DNA from: Aureobasidium sp. EXF-3400
Lineage: Eukaryota > Ascomycota > Dothideomycetes > Dothideales > Saccotheciaceae
Length of the DNA: 53,734 nucleotides
Direction: 5' to 3'
Assembly (NCBI GenBank): GCA_024195585.1
Contig: SWBL01000346.1
Location: forward strand, 1 to 53,734
In this document: one piece after another, positions 41,966-53,644 of the stretch
Layout: each line of letters begins with the position of its first letter
Position numbering within the stretch: the first letter of the stretch is position 1
The notes under the pieces: model-generated
The model's database searches: none
The model's input: the letters and a program-made list of their open reading frames with translations, nothing else
Told to the model about the DNA's origin: nothing
Position numbers and translations under genes: made by a program

Positions 41966-42297
41966 AGCATGTGTTGATGATGAAGTTACGATATATTAGA
42001 TGTTGGATAATGATGGTTGGTTTATATGGTTTGGCAGAGTAGATGGTATCCGGATTAAAGAATACAGGAGCCTCAAATCGAGGACACGTTTTTTACTTCA
42101 CACCTCTTGAGTGCAATCTCACTGTCGCTTGTGATGGGATAGGCTTTGCAACGAAGAGTGTCTGTCGGACATGCGATGTTGTCTAGTTGTATATTGATAC
42201 AAATATCTGAGATGGGTATGAAGAGGTGAGGCTTGGTATGAGCAATAAAAGTATGTACAATCGAAGTGTGGAGGTGTGTATACGGCGACAGAGAAAC
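41966..42297. other. convergent intergenic region
   Basis: Short 3' flank between the permease and SAM35-like genes. No feature is seen. Confidence 0.5.
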
Positions 42298-43173
42298 TCA
42301 AGAGCGGTAATAGTCTCTCAAGATGCGATTGCGATGGTCGACCAGGTTGTGGAAAGTAGTCAACTTGTCAGCCAAAGGATTATGTCTCCAGCCCATAGTC
42401 TCATCCAGCAACAGATGGGTATAAGCAAACACACTCGCATCAAACAGCGTCGGAGTTTTGTTTCCAAAGTACCAAGTGTCTTCGCCCAGTAAAGTGGACA
42501 GAGCGGCAAATGCATCAACAGCCTCGTCCAAGATATCCTGTGCTTTTACAGCTGGTGTGGTCTTGAGCAGCTCTTGAGTAGCGGCGTCGCGCAATTGGTA
42601 TGAGATTGCCATTGCGACAAAAGTATTGGAGGATGAGGGCGTGACGTAGAGTCTTGTAGCGACGTGGTCGAAGTTGTCGGGATCGAGGTAGAGGAGGTAG
42701 AGCCATGCTCTTCTCACGGCGTGTTCAAGGAGCGAAGTGTAGACATCTTGGCGCGAGGCCTGTGTGTCGGGGGAAGAGGCTTTGGTTTTGGTGTTGGTAT
42801 GTGTGCTAGACCAGGATTCGAGCTTGCTGGATGCGATTGGGGTGGACGAGTTTGCTGGGAGGAGGAAGGGGAGGGAGCCCGAGGGCGAGGCGTGGTTGTT
42901 GGAGGGTCGGCTGCGGAATGAGATGGCTTGGAAGAGGAGATATGTCTGCCATTTCAGACACGTTGGGTTGAACGAGGCTTTGTTTGCGCTGGCGTCTTCT
43001 GCCGTCGTCCATGTGTATAGCGTGTGTTGGTCTCTGTGTGTTGGCGAGCGCGTCGGTAGCGCATTTGCTGCGTATGTCGATAGAGGGAACTTTGCAAAGA
43101 CTTGTCTGATGACCGGTGGCACTGCAAACATGTCCCGCCAGTCACGGCGACTGCTATTGCTATCTTGTGTCAT
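42298..43173 (-). CDS. SAM35: SAM35/metaxin-like mitochondrial outer-membrane import protein
   Basis: Single-exon 291-aa protein. The N-terminal half has VPPVIRQVFAKFPLSTYAANALP and FNPTCLKWQTYLLF, followed by SNNHASPSGSLPFLLP, the pattern I associate with fungal Sam35/Tom38 and metaxin GST-like domains. The C-terminal half has a GST-C-like segment: LGEDTWYFGNKTPTLFDASVFAYTHLLLD. The protein would sit on the cytosolic face of the outer membrane in the SAM complex that inserts beta-barrels. No presequence or membrane span is visible, consistent with a peripheral subunit. Sam37 is the main alternative. Confidence 0.75.
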   Translation of the reverse strand: MTQDSNSSRRDWRDMFAVPPVIRQVFAKFPLSTYAANALPTRSPTHRDQHTLYTWTTAEDASANKASFNPTCLKWQTYLLFQAISFRSRPSNNHASPSGSLPFLLPANSSTPIASSKLESWSSTHTNTKTKASSPDTQASRQDVYTSLLEHAVRRAWLYLLYLDPDNFDHVATRLYVTPSSSNTFVAMAISYQLRDAATQELLKTTPAVKAQDILDEAVDAFAALSTLLGEDTWYFGNKTPTLFDASVFAYTHLLLDETMGWRHNPLADKLTTFHNLVDHRNRILRDYYRS

Positions 43174-43687
43174 GGCTTGAGTCTGTTGTTCTCCCTGACC
43201 TTGATCGCATTGGAGGGCAACCTCATCTCAAACTTCCTTATCTTATCATCCGAGCAGGGTCACCCCACTCTCAACTGTCAAGTCCCTTGTTATTGCGATG
43301 CCGGTGCCAAGGCTCTTCTTGGCGGATTTGGTATATAATCGTGCCGTGCGCCAGTAGTCTAAGAAATCAAGTTCCTTTGGCAATTTCACCCTGTTCGTTG
43401 CACGTCTTGCCATTTACATCATATTGCCTTTGTTGCCCATTTTTCACGTCCATGACTATGATTAAATCCAAACAAGTGTGTAACTGTTGTAAAAAGGCAA
43501 TATGTGTGGCCGTCTACTTCTGTTTACACTTCAGCTATCTTGTCAGCATCTTTGCTCATCCCATCACCTCCTGCATGTCAAACACCCAGCAAGAATCATG
43601 TCAACATGTATTCTCAAGCAACCTCTTTTCGTAGAGTGATTCGATTCGATTCGATTCGTTTTCGCTTTCGTCCTCGTGAAGCGTCCA
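43174..43687. other. intergenic region with GATTC microsatellite
   Basis: SAM35-like promoter and 3' end of the OB-fold gene. It contains a (GATTC)4 tract at about 43638-43658. No gene is seen. Confidence 0.55.
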
Positions 43688-45424
43688 TCACTCAAGCACG
43701 TCTGTGATGACGAGCTTGCCAACTCCGGCACTCCACCAAAACTGCAATGTGATACGTACGTGAAGCATTCGGTGTTCTACGCTCTTCAGCGTACTTGCAC
43801 TGCTCTGCACCATCTCTTCGGCGCTTCTTCCCAAAAGGCGTGTCCACGCATGATCCGACAGCACAAGCTTGCCACTCAACATGCATCCACTCTCATCAAT
43901 CAGCTTGCCAATCTGCCATTGTTAGTCGCCACATTAAGCTGTACCAGTTGAGATGTACTCACCAGTCGCGGATTGATTCTCAATGGCACCTGCTCATCAC
44001 ATTGCTTGCATTTTGCTACTATCGAGTTTGCATATAGTGGAATCCCGCAGCTACTGGCTGGTTAGCACTCAATCATACAAGGTTCTGTCAGAGACATACC
44101 ACTCATTGCACATGAGCATGTTCTGTTGTCGCAGAGAGGTCATATTGAGATCTAGGATGATCACACTCAGATAACCCTCAAATTCGTCTCCAGGTGCTTC
44201 GCGAGCGCTTTGGGAGTCAGTTCAAAACTGCCTTGAAGTGATCGACTCTGAACAAACCGATCGTCCAGATCCGCAAGAGAATACAGAACATGTTCATCCG
44301 GTTTGGAGACACTCCACAACTCGTACTCTGCAACTCTGTGAGCCAGAGCTGGATGCATATAGAGTAAATTACATACCTTTGTCAGGATAAGCTGGATTGA
44401 CGTGCCGTCTCCTGATCATTTGTCCAGCGAATGCACGAAGTCTCTCTGCTTCCGGGATACAGGGGTCTACATCGATGAAAGTGCTGGATGTTAGTGCCAA
44501 CCAGGTCTGGTGTGAGACATTCAGGCTTGGACTCGAGATTAGCAGCGCGGTCTGTGATGGCTGCCACTCCATTGGAGTCGTTGAAGCGACGCCCCACAAG
44601 GACAATATTACTTCGCTTGTGTCGTCCATTACGCCAACTTTCACCAGATCAGCCGTGGTCCCATCCTTCTTCGTCACTGTGATCTGTTAACTTTGCACTC
44701 TAGTAGCGTGTGACAACCCCGTTACCTCTCTTGCGTGTACTGATACTCTTCACAGTGACAAGGATTTTGGCTTCCGTCACCTCGGAGCCACCGTGAGTGA
44801 AAGCCTTCAAAGACATGAGAGTGGACTCATAGTTCAGTGGCTTTCTGCAGAGTTGGGCGAACTTCGGATCATCCAGCACAAGGATATGGCAGCTCTTGTC
44901 CTTCTCCGGAAAGATTTTGATGTACAGAGGTGCGACGGTGCATGGGAAGATACCTCGATCTCCATCGGCGACATAAGTAGCCCATACTGCAACAAGTTGA
45001 CCTATTTGGAAGCCGTGGGAGATACGCGTGTAAGATAACTTGACCTCGGAGAGGTTAGAATAAGCTCTTGTAGGCATGATGAAGGAACACTTACAGTGGC
45101 AGCACTCGTGTTGTCCTTGACCACAAGATGGACAGATCCTTTGGCCGCATTTGGTAATTTTGCTTTAGGCGAGCTTTCGAATAGGTTGACAATGCGACCT
45201 ACGATCTTGATCCGGTTTGGTCCCGATACAAGCGAATCGATGTCATACTCGTCGTAATCTGCAGATGGAGTCCAATCGTCCTTCTGTGCTGGTAACAAGG
45301 AAATGTCAAGTTCTGATGAGGTGAAGCCGTCGCCTGGCGTGAGTGAAGACGTTCGGAGCGAAGTTTTGAGGGGTGAAGTCTGCAAAGGGAAGAACGACTG
45401 TATCGAAGGGCTTTGTCCCACCAT
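43688..45424 (-). CDS. OB-fold ssDNA-binding protein, MEIOB/RPA70-like
   Basis: 482-aa protein assembled from seven exons: 45424-45095, 45044-44726, 44676-44377, 44333-44258, 44207-44100, 44053-43963, 43912-43688. Introns are 50, 49, 43, 50, 46 and 50 bp, and the total is in frame. It reads as consecutive OB-fold segments: GPNRIKIVGRIVNLFE...VHLVVKDNTSAAT-VKLSYTRI; KKDGTTADLVKVGVMDDTSEVILSLWG with FIDVDPCIPEAERLRAFA; then LADLDDRAREAPGDEFEGYL-SVIILDLNM. A four-cysteine zinc site follows (MCNEC...KCKQC), inside a C-terminal OB fold (LRINPRL-IGKLIDESGC). This layout matches RPA70 and its meiosis-specific relative MEIOB. Length and the DVDP/LADLDDRARE blocks favour MEIOB. The 43-bp intron is the least certain join. 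Confidence 0.68.
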
Positions 45425-45734
45425 ATCGTCGGTACCCTAGCTGTTGTCAATAAAAAGTATTGTCAAAGCGAGTGGGCCACAAAATTCTCAGACTAAGGGC
45501 GTCTGCCTGCGCAAAACTGAGTAGCACATGACTTTGCAAATTAGGAAGGCATGACCCAGCGCCACCTTCCCAAAATGGTCAACATGCAACTCAACTGCTC
45601 TCGTTTCAGCTGTTTCTACGGACCGACGCCATTCTGCGCCGACCAATGCCCTCAGTCGATGAACGGCGCTTTACCTACAGGTCACCATTGCTTGTCAAAG
45701 GAAGATGAGTTGCATTGTGAGATTAAGAGTATAC
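45425..45734. other. intergenic region
   Basis: Promoter of the OB-fold gene and 3' end of the hydrolase gene. No feature is seen; the open plus-strand frame at 45551-45976 is antisense shadow. Confidence 0.5.
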
Positions 45735-48011
45735 TTAGTCTTGTGCTTCAAACTCTCGCGCGACTCTCTCGCTCTCTGCCTCGCCAACCCATTCACGCAC
45801 TCTCTCGCCCACATCGCCTATCAGCTTCTCATACCTGTCGTCATTTGGGTCTGGGAAGAAAAGTCCACAATGCGCTTCGACCAGATCAACGTCTTTCATC
45901 AATACTCGAACCCAGGTTGGATCTCGAATGCCGGAGTTGTCTTTGGGTGGAAGAGTGCAGAACGTGCGGTCTTTGAAAGGTTTCTGCTCCTCACCAGAAG
46001 GCGTCCTTGATTCTTGGGGGGACAGAATAGCAGACTGCGAGGATGACTTGCGTTTCGAAAGAGGCTCGATCGTCGAATCGTCGTCGTTCCAAGAATGGTT
46101 CAAGGCGGCTTTCCACTCCTTCTGTGCTTCCTTTTGCTCGGCTGCCATGACGTTCTCCTGATCTGTCTCTCTTCTTTCAATAGTCTTCTTGCGCTCCTTT
46201 TCCTTGTTCTTGTCACTCTTAATGGCCTCTTTCTCCGCCTTCTTACCTTCTTTGATTGCTTGTCGTTCACGCTTCTTCTCTAGCTTCTCCCGATCCCGAA
46301 GTGCCTTTTCGCGATCCTTGAGGGCTCGGAAGTACAACGTCAAGACTCTGTCGTACTCCTTCTCAGCCAATTTCCTCGCATCTTTGTCTGCAAAGAATGG
46401 TGGCTTCTCAGGCTTTACAGGCGGATCGGGTACGGGTGGTAGTGGTTGAAGGCCACCAGCAGGGACTTCAGGAGACTTTTCTGGTAGCGTCGTGTCGACA
46501 TCCAGGTCTTGTTCGATTTCATGAGTGTGGTTCGTGGCATCTGTACTTGTGTTTGAATCTGAGGGGGCGAGCTCCATGTTCTCTGTTGCGTCGACCCAAG
46601 ACTCGAGGTCCGAAGAATCACCGCCCACTTCAGACATAGGAGCAGGTTCCAGGTGGTCCATTGACATGAGCTCATCGTTCTCTGTTGTTTCAAACTCTTT
46701 GATATCATCATCGGTCTCCAATACTTGGTCATCTCTTGGACTGAATTCGCCAGAATACTTTTCTTCATCTTGATCAGTCGTCTTGTGATCTACATCAATA
46801 ACATTGGCGGTCAAGGTGGGGGTCGCGATGGATGCTTCGGGCGAGGTTGGTGTTTTTGGTTTCTTGGGACGACCTGTGCTGGAAGTGTAGTAGTTGACGA
46901 AGCGCACCTTTGGTGGAGCGACAGAGCTACCTATTACTGCTCTTCTGGTTCTCTCACTTTGCTCTTCCAGGCCTCTGATACGAGTATAGCGGAGTTTGAG
47001 GCCACTGTAGTCTGCCATAGCGCCTCCAAATTCTAAGTGAGATTTGACCAGTTGCTTAGTAGCTGTTCTGAGATCACTGGAGTGCTTGTTGAGGAAGTAC
47101 CAAGCTCCTTCCCATCCCTTTCTGACTGGAAGAACCACATCATTCTTAAAAGCTGGATTGTAATTAGGGTCGATCTGTGATGGCGATAACGAACTTTGTG
47201 GGCTCTTTATGCTGGTTGTGGAAGTGCTCGCAGATGGTCTGTCTTCGAAATAGTCTCCGCCGGCTTGCGTGCTCGTACCAGGTGGCGTATTTTCGTGGTC
47301 ATGTGGTGATTTGGAAGGAGCTGGGCTGAAGATGCTGGCTAAGCCAACCTTGACGACTCTGGGATGCATACCCAAAAAAGGAACATCGAAGTTGATAGTG
47401 CCGATCAAGCGATGGCGTAAGGATCCATCTGCAAGCGACGGTATCAAAGCCACCTCGGCGGAAAGCAAACCACCCATACTGTGACCCAGCAGAATCACAT
47501 CTGTGGTTGATCCTTCGTGCGGACTTAGCCTGGGAAAAAGTCAACTGTGCTCATGGGAGCTGTTTTTGCTCATATCTTACCAGCGACTGAAGTCATCTCG
47601 GGCAAAGTCAATCTTTTTCTTTGATCTGTACCTCGGATAGATTTTTGTGTGAACAATATGCGTTTCTGACAGTAGAGCGGCTACAAGACTATGTACGTGA
47701 GCAGGAAAGCTTTGGAAGCTGGTCTCGTCTCCCATGAATCCATGAATGAATATCAACAGCAACTCTCTCCTGTCGCCTTGTTCATCTGATGGCGAAGGCA
47801 GCAATGACTGTGTCGATCTCGATCTTGGATCGTTGTGAGAGAGTGTGAGATAGTCGTTTCCATACGACTCAGCTGTGACAGATTCGTAGGACGGTGGAGG
47901 CAAATCGTCGTCTTCGACATCCTCTGATACAAGGAGGTTCACGCCTGACACCTGCCGAGGAGGTAACGGTGGGGGTCCACCAGTCCTCTGATGGCTGTTT
48001 TCTTTTGACAT
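45735..48011 (-). CDS. alpha/beta-hydrolase (lipase/DUF676-like) with charged C-terminal region
   Basis: 741-aa protein. Exon 1 48011-47581, intron 47580-47530 (51 bp), exon 2 47529-45735. I start at ATG 48011 (MSKENSHQ); the frame opens earlier only with TTG. After a Pro-rich N-terminus, the hydrolase core shows ELLLIFIHGFMGDETSFQSFP (oxyanion HGF) and VILLGHSMGG with the nucleophile Ser161. INFDVPFLGMHP follows. The second half is unlike a lipase: acidic low complexity, then a highly charged, probably helical stretch (REKALRDREKLEKKRER, EKERKKTIERRE) and a C-terminal block RTFCTLPPKDNSGIRDPTWVRVLMKDVDLVEAHCGLFF. The substrate is unknown. Confidence 0.82.
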
Positions 48012-49676
48012 GCCGAGAGATGTTCTAGAATCCGGCAGATTCAAGTGTCAAACATGCACCGGGTCTTTGATGTAGTCACAGCGCAGATGCGGCTATCAGG
48101 AGGTGTTGTTTGAAGATGCTTTTCAGTGAATCACGGGCGGTGAGGATGTGACGTCGGGCAAGGCGGAAGCCTGAATCTCTAGCGCATTTTTTCCAGGTTC
48201 AACGGAACTATTTTCCGCAATTAGATACAGATAGATAGGCGTTAAAGTTAGTCGGCAATTTTTCAATATTGACACCCAGCCGCATGGAATCGATCTATGG
48301 ATCGTGGATATACGAGAAGTAGCACGAGCATGACAGCACATTGGAAGAGGCAGATTTTTGATGCACAAGTCACGAGCTCACGAGGGCGCCGTTGTGCGCA
48401 CGCGATGATGCCATAATAAGCAAATGTCCCTTGCGTGTCAAGTAGTGGAAACTTGAAACGAGAATAACGACAACTCCCTTACAGCTGCAAGGCTTCGTTG
48501 CGCTCTTGGGCGGGGTTCGACGTCAGACGGGGACTTGCATACTGGCTAGGCCGCAGGAAAAACATGCAAGTGGAGCAAGTGAAGTGAAAAATAGCCACGA
48601 CTTTGCGGCAGTACCTGCAGGGATAGTGATGGGTCGTGATCGAGCCCGCGAGGATGCATGCGTAGGCAAGCCGCGAACAAAACGAAATAGCTGCGGGAAA
48701 CGACATGATATCTAAGCATGGAGATATGGCCGGGATTGGATGATGGAGCACCAAGCAATCTCGTTGGCTTGCGCAACCCTAGCAAAGACCCATGTCGCAA
48801 GCCCATTCCCAGGCAGCGGAGATTTGGGTTGGTTAGCAGAGGTGGTCCATGTTTGGCGGCGGCGGGACCGTTTGAGAGCCAGAGGGTCTCGTGGGTCGAA
48901 GTTGGTTGGCGAAAGTCGTGCAACCTTGAAGCACAGGCTTCTTCTGCTTCTGCCGCTTCTTCGCTTTGCTTTCCGTCTGTCGTCGGAGACTTTCATGTCA
49001 GACGTCGACGTCGTTGCTGTCTGTTGTTTTTTGCTCACCACACCCAACCGCTCTCTCTCACGACCCTGGACCTTTCTCACACCCCTTCGTCTTTCTTTTC
49101 TGTCGCCCCGACGACTCGACTGCTGGCTGGTGACTGACCCCGCTCAGCGGAGTTGTCTTTCTAGTCGTCGATACATAGGCAGTAAATTAAATACTTGTAG
49201 ACGACGTCAAACAATATCATCAAAAACTCGACTTGCGCCCGAGCCATCCTTCCCCTACTCGCTTTCAGCGACGGTAACGGGCTCAGACAATTGCCTGATG
49301 GTATTTTGAGCTTGCGCCAAGCACAAGGTTCACGTTGTAAGTCGCCCTCAACTGCTGCTCTTGTTCGCTGGCGTTCCAGCAGCGCGTACTGACATGGCTC
49401 CACAGAGGCAGTTTGCTGGTTTGATTACCGGCGTCCATTCGTTTCCCACCACTCCAGCCTTCCATAGGTGGACGACTGTTTATCTCGAGAGCACATCCGC
49501 TTGTTTGGTCTTCTCTCGAATTCAAAGCACCGTCGGCTTCAAACCACTCATCTTGGCTCTTTGATAGTAGCCATCTTTAACCCGCAGAGTCTAGTCTGGA
49601 CCGGGCTCTACCACTGTCATTTCTGCCAAGTGCACTCACTGCTCTCATTTCCCTATATCGATAACCGCCCCAAAAC
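48012..49676. other. divergent promoter region
   Basis: 1.67 kb between the hydrolase (minus) and the Ser-rich membrane protein (plus). C/T-rich tracts precede 49677, typical of a fungal promoter and 5' UTR. Open frames at 48546-49309 on both strands mirror each other and have no domain. Confidence 0.5.
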
Positions 49677-52634
49677 ATGGAGCGCCTCTTCAAACGGCGC
49701 AAATTGTCCGCATCGGCTGCCAGCGTAGCCACCTCGTCTCCGACTGCCTTTTCACATGGCCTGCAGAACATCCGCCCTGTCAAACGCATAGAAGAAGTTC
49801 ATGTTCACATAAGAAACCATAGTCCTGGCCGGAGTGCTGTCCAGCGTGTCGACGAGTTGCACCAACGGCTACACAAACGCCAAACGCCGCTCAACGGCAC
49901 TGTCGAATCCACAACGTCTTCACTGTCTACATCCACTTTACTAACTGACGCCGGATCCTCGCTTCCTGCAACTTCTCTTGACGCTGTTACCGACGCTTCT
50001 TCGTCCTCCATCTCGGAAACACTGCCGTCCCTCTCGGCCTATTCATCCACCCTCGCCGGCATTTCACCATCTGTTGCAGCTGCCAGCTCTACTGCCATCA
50101 GCTCGGCTTCGGCCTCGTCTGGGTCGACAACAGAAGCTCAGCCAACCACAGAAGCTGCGCCCACCTCTACCGCTTCAGGTCCCTCCTCAACCGTCCCAGC
50201 GACCGTCGCATCATCTACGCCAACGACCACCACCTCTAACACGTCCTCAGCTGTCTCGTCGACGGACGTATCGTCCACCAACACCTCGCCCGCTGCGATA
50301 GTCTCTTTGGCCGGCTACTCTGGTCCTGGTACTGCAAGTTCGGCGTCTTCCACTTCTGCATCCTTGGACACAATTGGCTTGACTGGCGTATCGTCAATCG
50401 CTGAATCGACCCTTGCCCCGACCTCATCTCATTCGTCTACTGACAATACAACATCGTCGACAAGCGCAACTACCGTATCACCGGGTGTATCTCTTTCAGC
50501 TGCAATTGGGACCGCTGCCATCACATCTTCTTCTGGAACATCCGAGGTCCAGAGCTTGTCTGAGACATCGCTCTCTTCATATCATTCTGCACTAAATACT
50601 GCCAGTTCGGCTACGATAGGCAGCATTGCTTCTGGCATAACTTTGCCCGGTGTAGCTGGAACTGCGCCTGCCACCTCGGCTATTACCACCGACATTCTGT
50701 CACAGACAACGGATTCAACTGGCAATGTAAATGCGACTCTGACTTCCTCTGGTTCGCTTACAACAGCTGCACCTGTTCCCGCCAGTGTTTCGGATTTGAC
50801 TTCTCTCTCTGCATATGAGTCAAGCTCCATGGTCAGCTCAATGTCTTCGAACGGGTCGACAGTGGCTACTGTAGATCCGGTACTCGCATCTCTCAGTTCC
50901 AAAAGTGGCGGTCTCGCTGCCTCGACCAGCGTGACAAATAGCGCCGTCACTGCCTCAATCATAACATACACTTCGTTTGGTGTGCCGCTTGTCAGTACTG
51001 TGTTTCCTACTGGCTCGAACTCGACCGTTCATCCCTCAAGTTCGTCGCTAGGTCTTATCTCAGGTATTTCAGGATATCCCGTCGTGTCAGGATCAAAAGC
51101 TACCTCTATCTCTCAATCAAGTTCGTTGTCGCCATCCTTTGCCAGGAACCTCACGACATCTGCAATCGTTATTTCAAGTCCTTCGACGACTTACACTTCG
51201 TTCACTACCTTCCAACGCAATAGTGTGAGCAAATCAAGTTCAGATACAGCAAGCTCCGGTTCATCTGATACCAAATCTGCAACGACCAGCTCCACCACTG
51301 CTCTGGCTGCCGTGTTGGGCTTCTTCACCGCATCTTCATCCACTGTCGAGACATTATCCGACGGATCTCGTTCTACCGTCGCCCTTGCTGCGCAGGCGTT
51401 CGCTACCACACTCTCTAACGGTCAAACAACTACGTCCTACGGTTCTTATCTGCCCGTGTCATCATCTGTCCTGGACTATGCCGCCTTAAGTGGTAGCTCC
51501 GGGATTTCTTCTGCCGCTGCCGCTCTCTCGTCTCAGGATGCCGACATCAGTTTTCGCCTCAGCTCACTCAATGCCGCTGCATCGACTGCTACAGGATCAG
51601 CGAGAAGCTCATACTCTTCAGAGGCAGTCGTTCTACAGAGTTCTGCTTCTTCGGCTCTACGATCGGCTAATAGCGCATTGAGCAGTGCTGCATTGCGAGT
51701 GTCTTCAGAAGTCTCAACTGCTTCTGCCGTGGCATCGTCCTCTGCCGATGACTCGTCCGCTTCTGCCGCGGCATCGTCCTCTGCTGACTCCTCGCCCTCT
51801 TCCAGCGCTGCTCAGGGCTCTGGCACTAGCGTCATTGGTAGCTCTGCAACAGCTACTGCTCCTGGCTCGACGAGCACCGCCACATTAACGAATGATGGTA
51901 GTAATAACACTCCACCTCCTTCCGTGCTTGCAGGTGGCATTGTGGGTGGCGTCGCTGGACTCGCTGTCTTGGTCCTGATCGCCATGATTTTCCTGCGCTG
52001 GTATCGAAAACGCATGGCTAACATGAACGCGCTGACTGAAGCCGAAGCTGCTACTGGAAGTCGTGGCGCTGGAGGCATGTCGGAGCGCGGCAGAACAGCT
52101 CCGGTGTTAGCGCCGCTTTTGGGAGGGGTCTTCAAAAATAGAAAATCCCGAGCCGCAGAAGACACTGGAGAACGAGGCTTCCAACGCATCAGCGGTCGTA
52201 AATTGCCTAGTGCTTTCTCAGCCGGCATGACTTCTGCTCCACCCATGCTCATGCCGTCTGCCTTTGACAATGACCGTAACATGAGCACGACTTCAGTGTA
52301 TCGTGATAGCACGTACTACGGCGCAGGTGGCTCGCCATTTGATGATCCCGAGAATGAAATTGGCACGAACGAAACCATCAATCCTGGACCAGCACGTCAA
52401 GCAAGAATTCACCATCCTTATACCATGAGCCCGACAAGTGCATTGTCTGAAAATGCCTCGCCTACCAGTCCTACCTTTCCCATTCAAGGACACAGGTTAA
52501 CACCTGAACCTGGACAAAATGCTCCGCTCATGACCCCTTTGAACCCGCAAACCAGGGCTCATAGAAGTATCACTCCGGCCACACTGTCAAGCTTTGATGG
52601 CAGCAGGGGAAGCAGGTTTACCGAAGAAGTCTGA
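49677..52634 (+). CDS. Ser/Thr-rich single-pass membrane protein (sensor- or mucin-like)
   Basis: Single-exon 985-aa protein. A basic N-terminus (MERLFKRRKLS) is followed by a His-rich stretch ending in HKRQ, which looks like a Kex2 cleavage site. About 700 residues of Ser/Thr/Ala-rich, low-complexity sequence follow, likely heavily O-mannosylated. It contains a near-repeat ASSSADDSSASAAASSSADSS. One membrane span follows PPPSVLAGGIVGG (GLAVLVLIAMIFLRW), with a basic stop-transfer sequence and a cytoplasmic tail of about 210 residues rich in Pro/Ser. The layout resembles Wsc/Mid2/Msb2-type sensors, without a WSC or other named domain. No classical signal peptide is visible, so a missing 5' exon or non-standard targeting is possible. 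Confidence 0.75.
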   Translation: MERLFKRRKLSASAASVATSSPTAFSHGLQNIRPVKRIEEVHVHIRNHSPGRSAVQRVDELHQRLHKRQTPLNGTVESTTSSLSTSTLLTDAGSSLPATSLDAVTDASSSSISETLPSLSAYSSTLAGISPSVAAASSTAISSASASSGSTTEAQPTTEAAPTSTASGPSSTVPATVASSTPTTTTSNTSSAVSSTDVSSTNTSPAAIVSLAGYSGPGTASSASSTSASLDTIGLTGVSSIAESTLAPTSSHSSTDNTTSSTSATTVSPGVSLSAAIGTAAITSSSGTSEVQSLSETSLSSYHSALNTASSATIGSIASGITLPGVAGTAPATSAITTDILSQTTDSTGNVNATLTSSGSLTTAAPVPASVSDLTSLSAYESSSMVSSMSSNGSTVATVDPVLASLSSKSGGLAASTSVTNSAVTASIITYTSFGVPLVSTVFPTGSNSTVHPSSSSLGLISGISGYPVVSGSKATSISQSSSLSPSFARNLTTSAIVISSPSTTYTSFTTFQRNSVSKSSSDTASSGSSDTKSATTSSTTALAAVLGFFTASSSTVETLSDGSRSTVALAAQAFATTLSNGQTTTSYGSYLPVSSSVLDYAALSGSSGISSAAAALSSQDADISFRLSSLNAAASTATGSARSSYSSEAVVLQSSASSALRSANSALSSAALRVSSEVSTASAVASSSADDSSASAAASSSADSSPSSSAAQGSGTSVIGSSATATAPGSTSTATLTNDGSNNTPPPSVLAGGIVGGVAGLAVLVLIAMIFLRWYRKRMANMNALTEAEAATGSRGAGGMSERGRTAPVLAPLLGGVFKNRKSRAAEDTGERGFQRISGRKLPSAFSAGMTSAPPMLMPSAFDNDRNMSTTSVYRDSTYYGAGGSPFDDPENEIGTNETINPGPARQARIHHPYTMSPTSALSENASPTSPTFPIQGHRLTPEPGQNAPLMTPLNPQTRAHRSITPATLSSFDGSRGSRFTEEV

Positions 52635-53644
52635 TTGCACATTATCAACAAATTCTCTGCATACCAAAACTGTGTTTTTTTTTTCTCGGACCATCACGCT
52701 CGGTCTGACAAAGGGATGGAGTTTGAGACTCTCCCTCTCATCATCGCAAAATGTTTTTTCTCTTGGTTGTTTCTTCTTCTCTTCTCTACTCCCACTTTTA
52801 CTTCACTTCTTCATCCTTCTCTTCATTTTCTCTTTTTGGAAGCCCGATACCCCTTTTTGTACTTCCAGTTTTTGCTACGAAAGACACTCTATGTAATGTT
52901 TTGTATAGTGGTCATGAGATGAGCCATGGCCGGAAAAGAATTGCAATTCATGTCCGATATTACAACATCAACTTGAGGATCCTGTCCATTTTGTGCCGAG
53001 TGCCAGCATGAAATATCCCTCAGATTTCAGGAACATGGGTTTTTCGGCCCACGGCAGAACCGAAAAGCTTTCTGTGAGTGTGTTCGACGATATCTTGTGC
53101 ACATTCATGCTCGACAACTCTTTTTGGACTGGCATTTCCTGAATCAACACTCAATCGTCAATGCAGTAGATAGCAGATTTGCAGATATCAATACATCAGT
53201 TCTGACTCTCATTGCACGCAGCGGCTCTTTGTTCGCAGTGTTCCTGAGTGGGGAGCCATCGGATCGTAAGTGGCTGCACTGCATATTGAGCCAGCCCGTC
53301 GACAACGCTTGCAAGACGGATGGTGGCGGAGTTTTTAACACAGCCGTCACGAGTGTCGAACCCATGAATGATATCGTTGTTTTCGAGATTGTTCTTCGTG
53401 GACAGCAGTCGCGATTGTGTACGGGGCGCCGCTGCAAGAAGAGATCAAGGTGTTTCGTTGTAGGATCGTTGAAGCCGAGCTCTTAAGTTGTCGGTCGGCT
53501 GGAACCTCCGCAGCAGAGCCCCATCCTGCTTGTCATTGTCACAAATGAGCAACCTTGAGCACGCAAAAAGGAGACCTGCTCTTTCCCCAATTGACCCATG
53601 GGCCCTTCCCTCTAAGACCACGCATAAGAAGATGCAAAAACAAA
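52635..53644. other. 3' intergenic region
   Basis: T-rich 3' flank (T10 at about 52674, then pyrimidine tracts to 52860), followed by about 800 bp with no recognisable gene up to the 5S rRNA gene. Confidence 0.5.

Noticed and set aside
48505..48530. Possible tRNA B-box (GGGGTTCGACGTC)
   Set aside because: No matching A-box or cloverleaf could be drawn around it.
53097..53486. 129-aa plus-strand ORF near the right edge
   Set aside because: Open on both strands (53144-53437 minus), with no domain; most likely chance.
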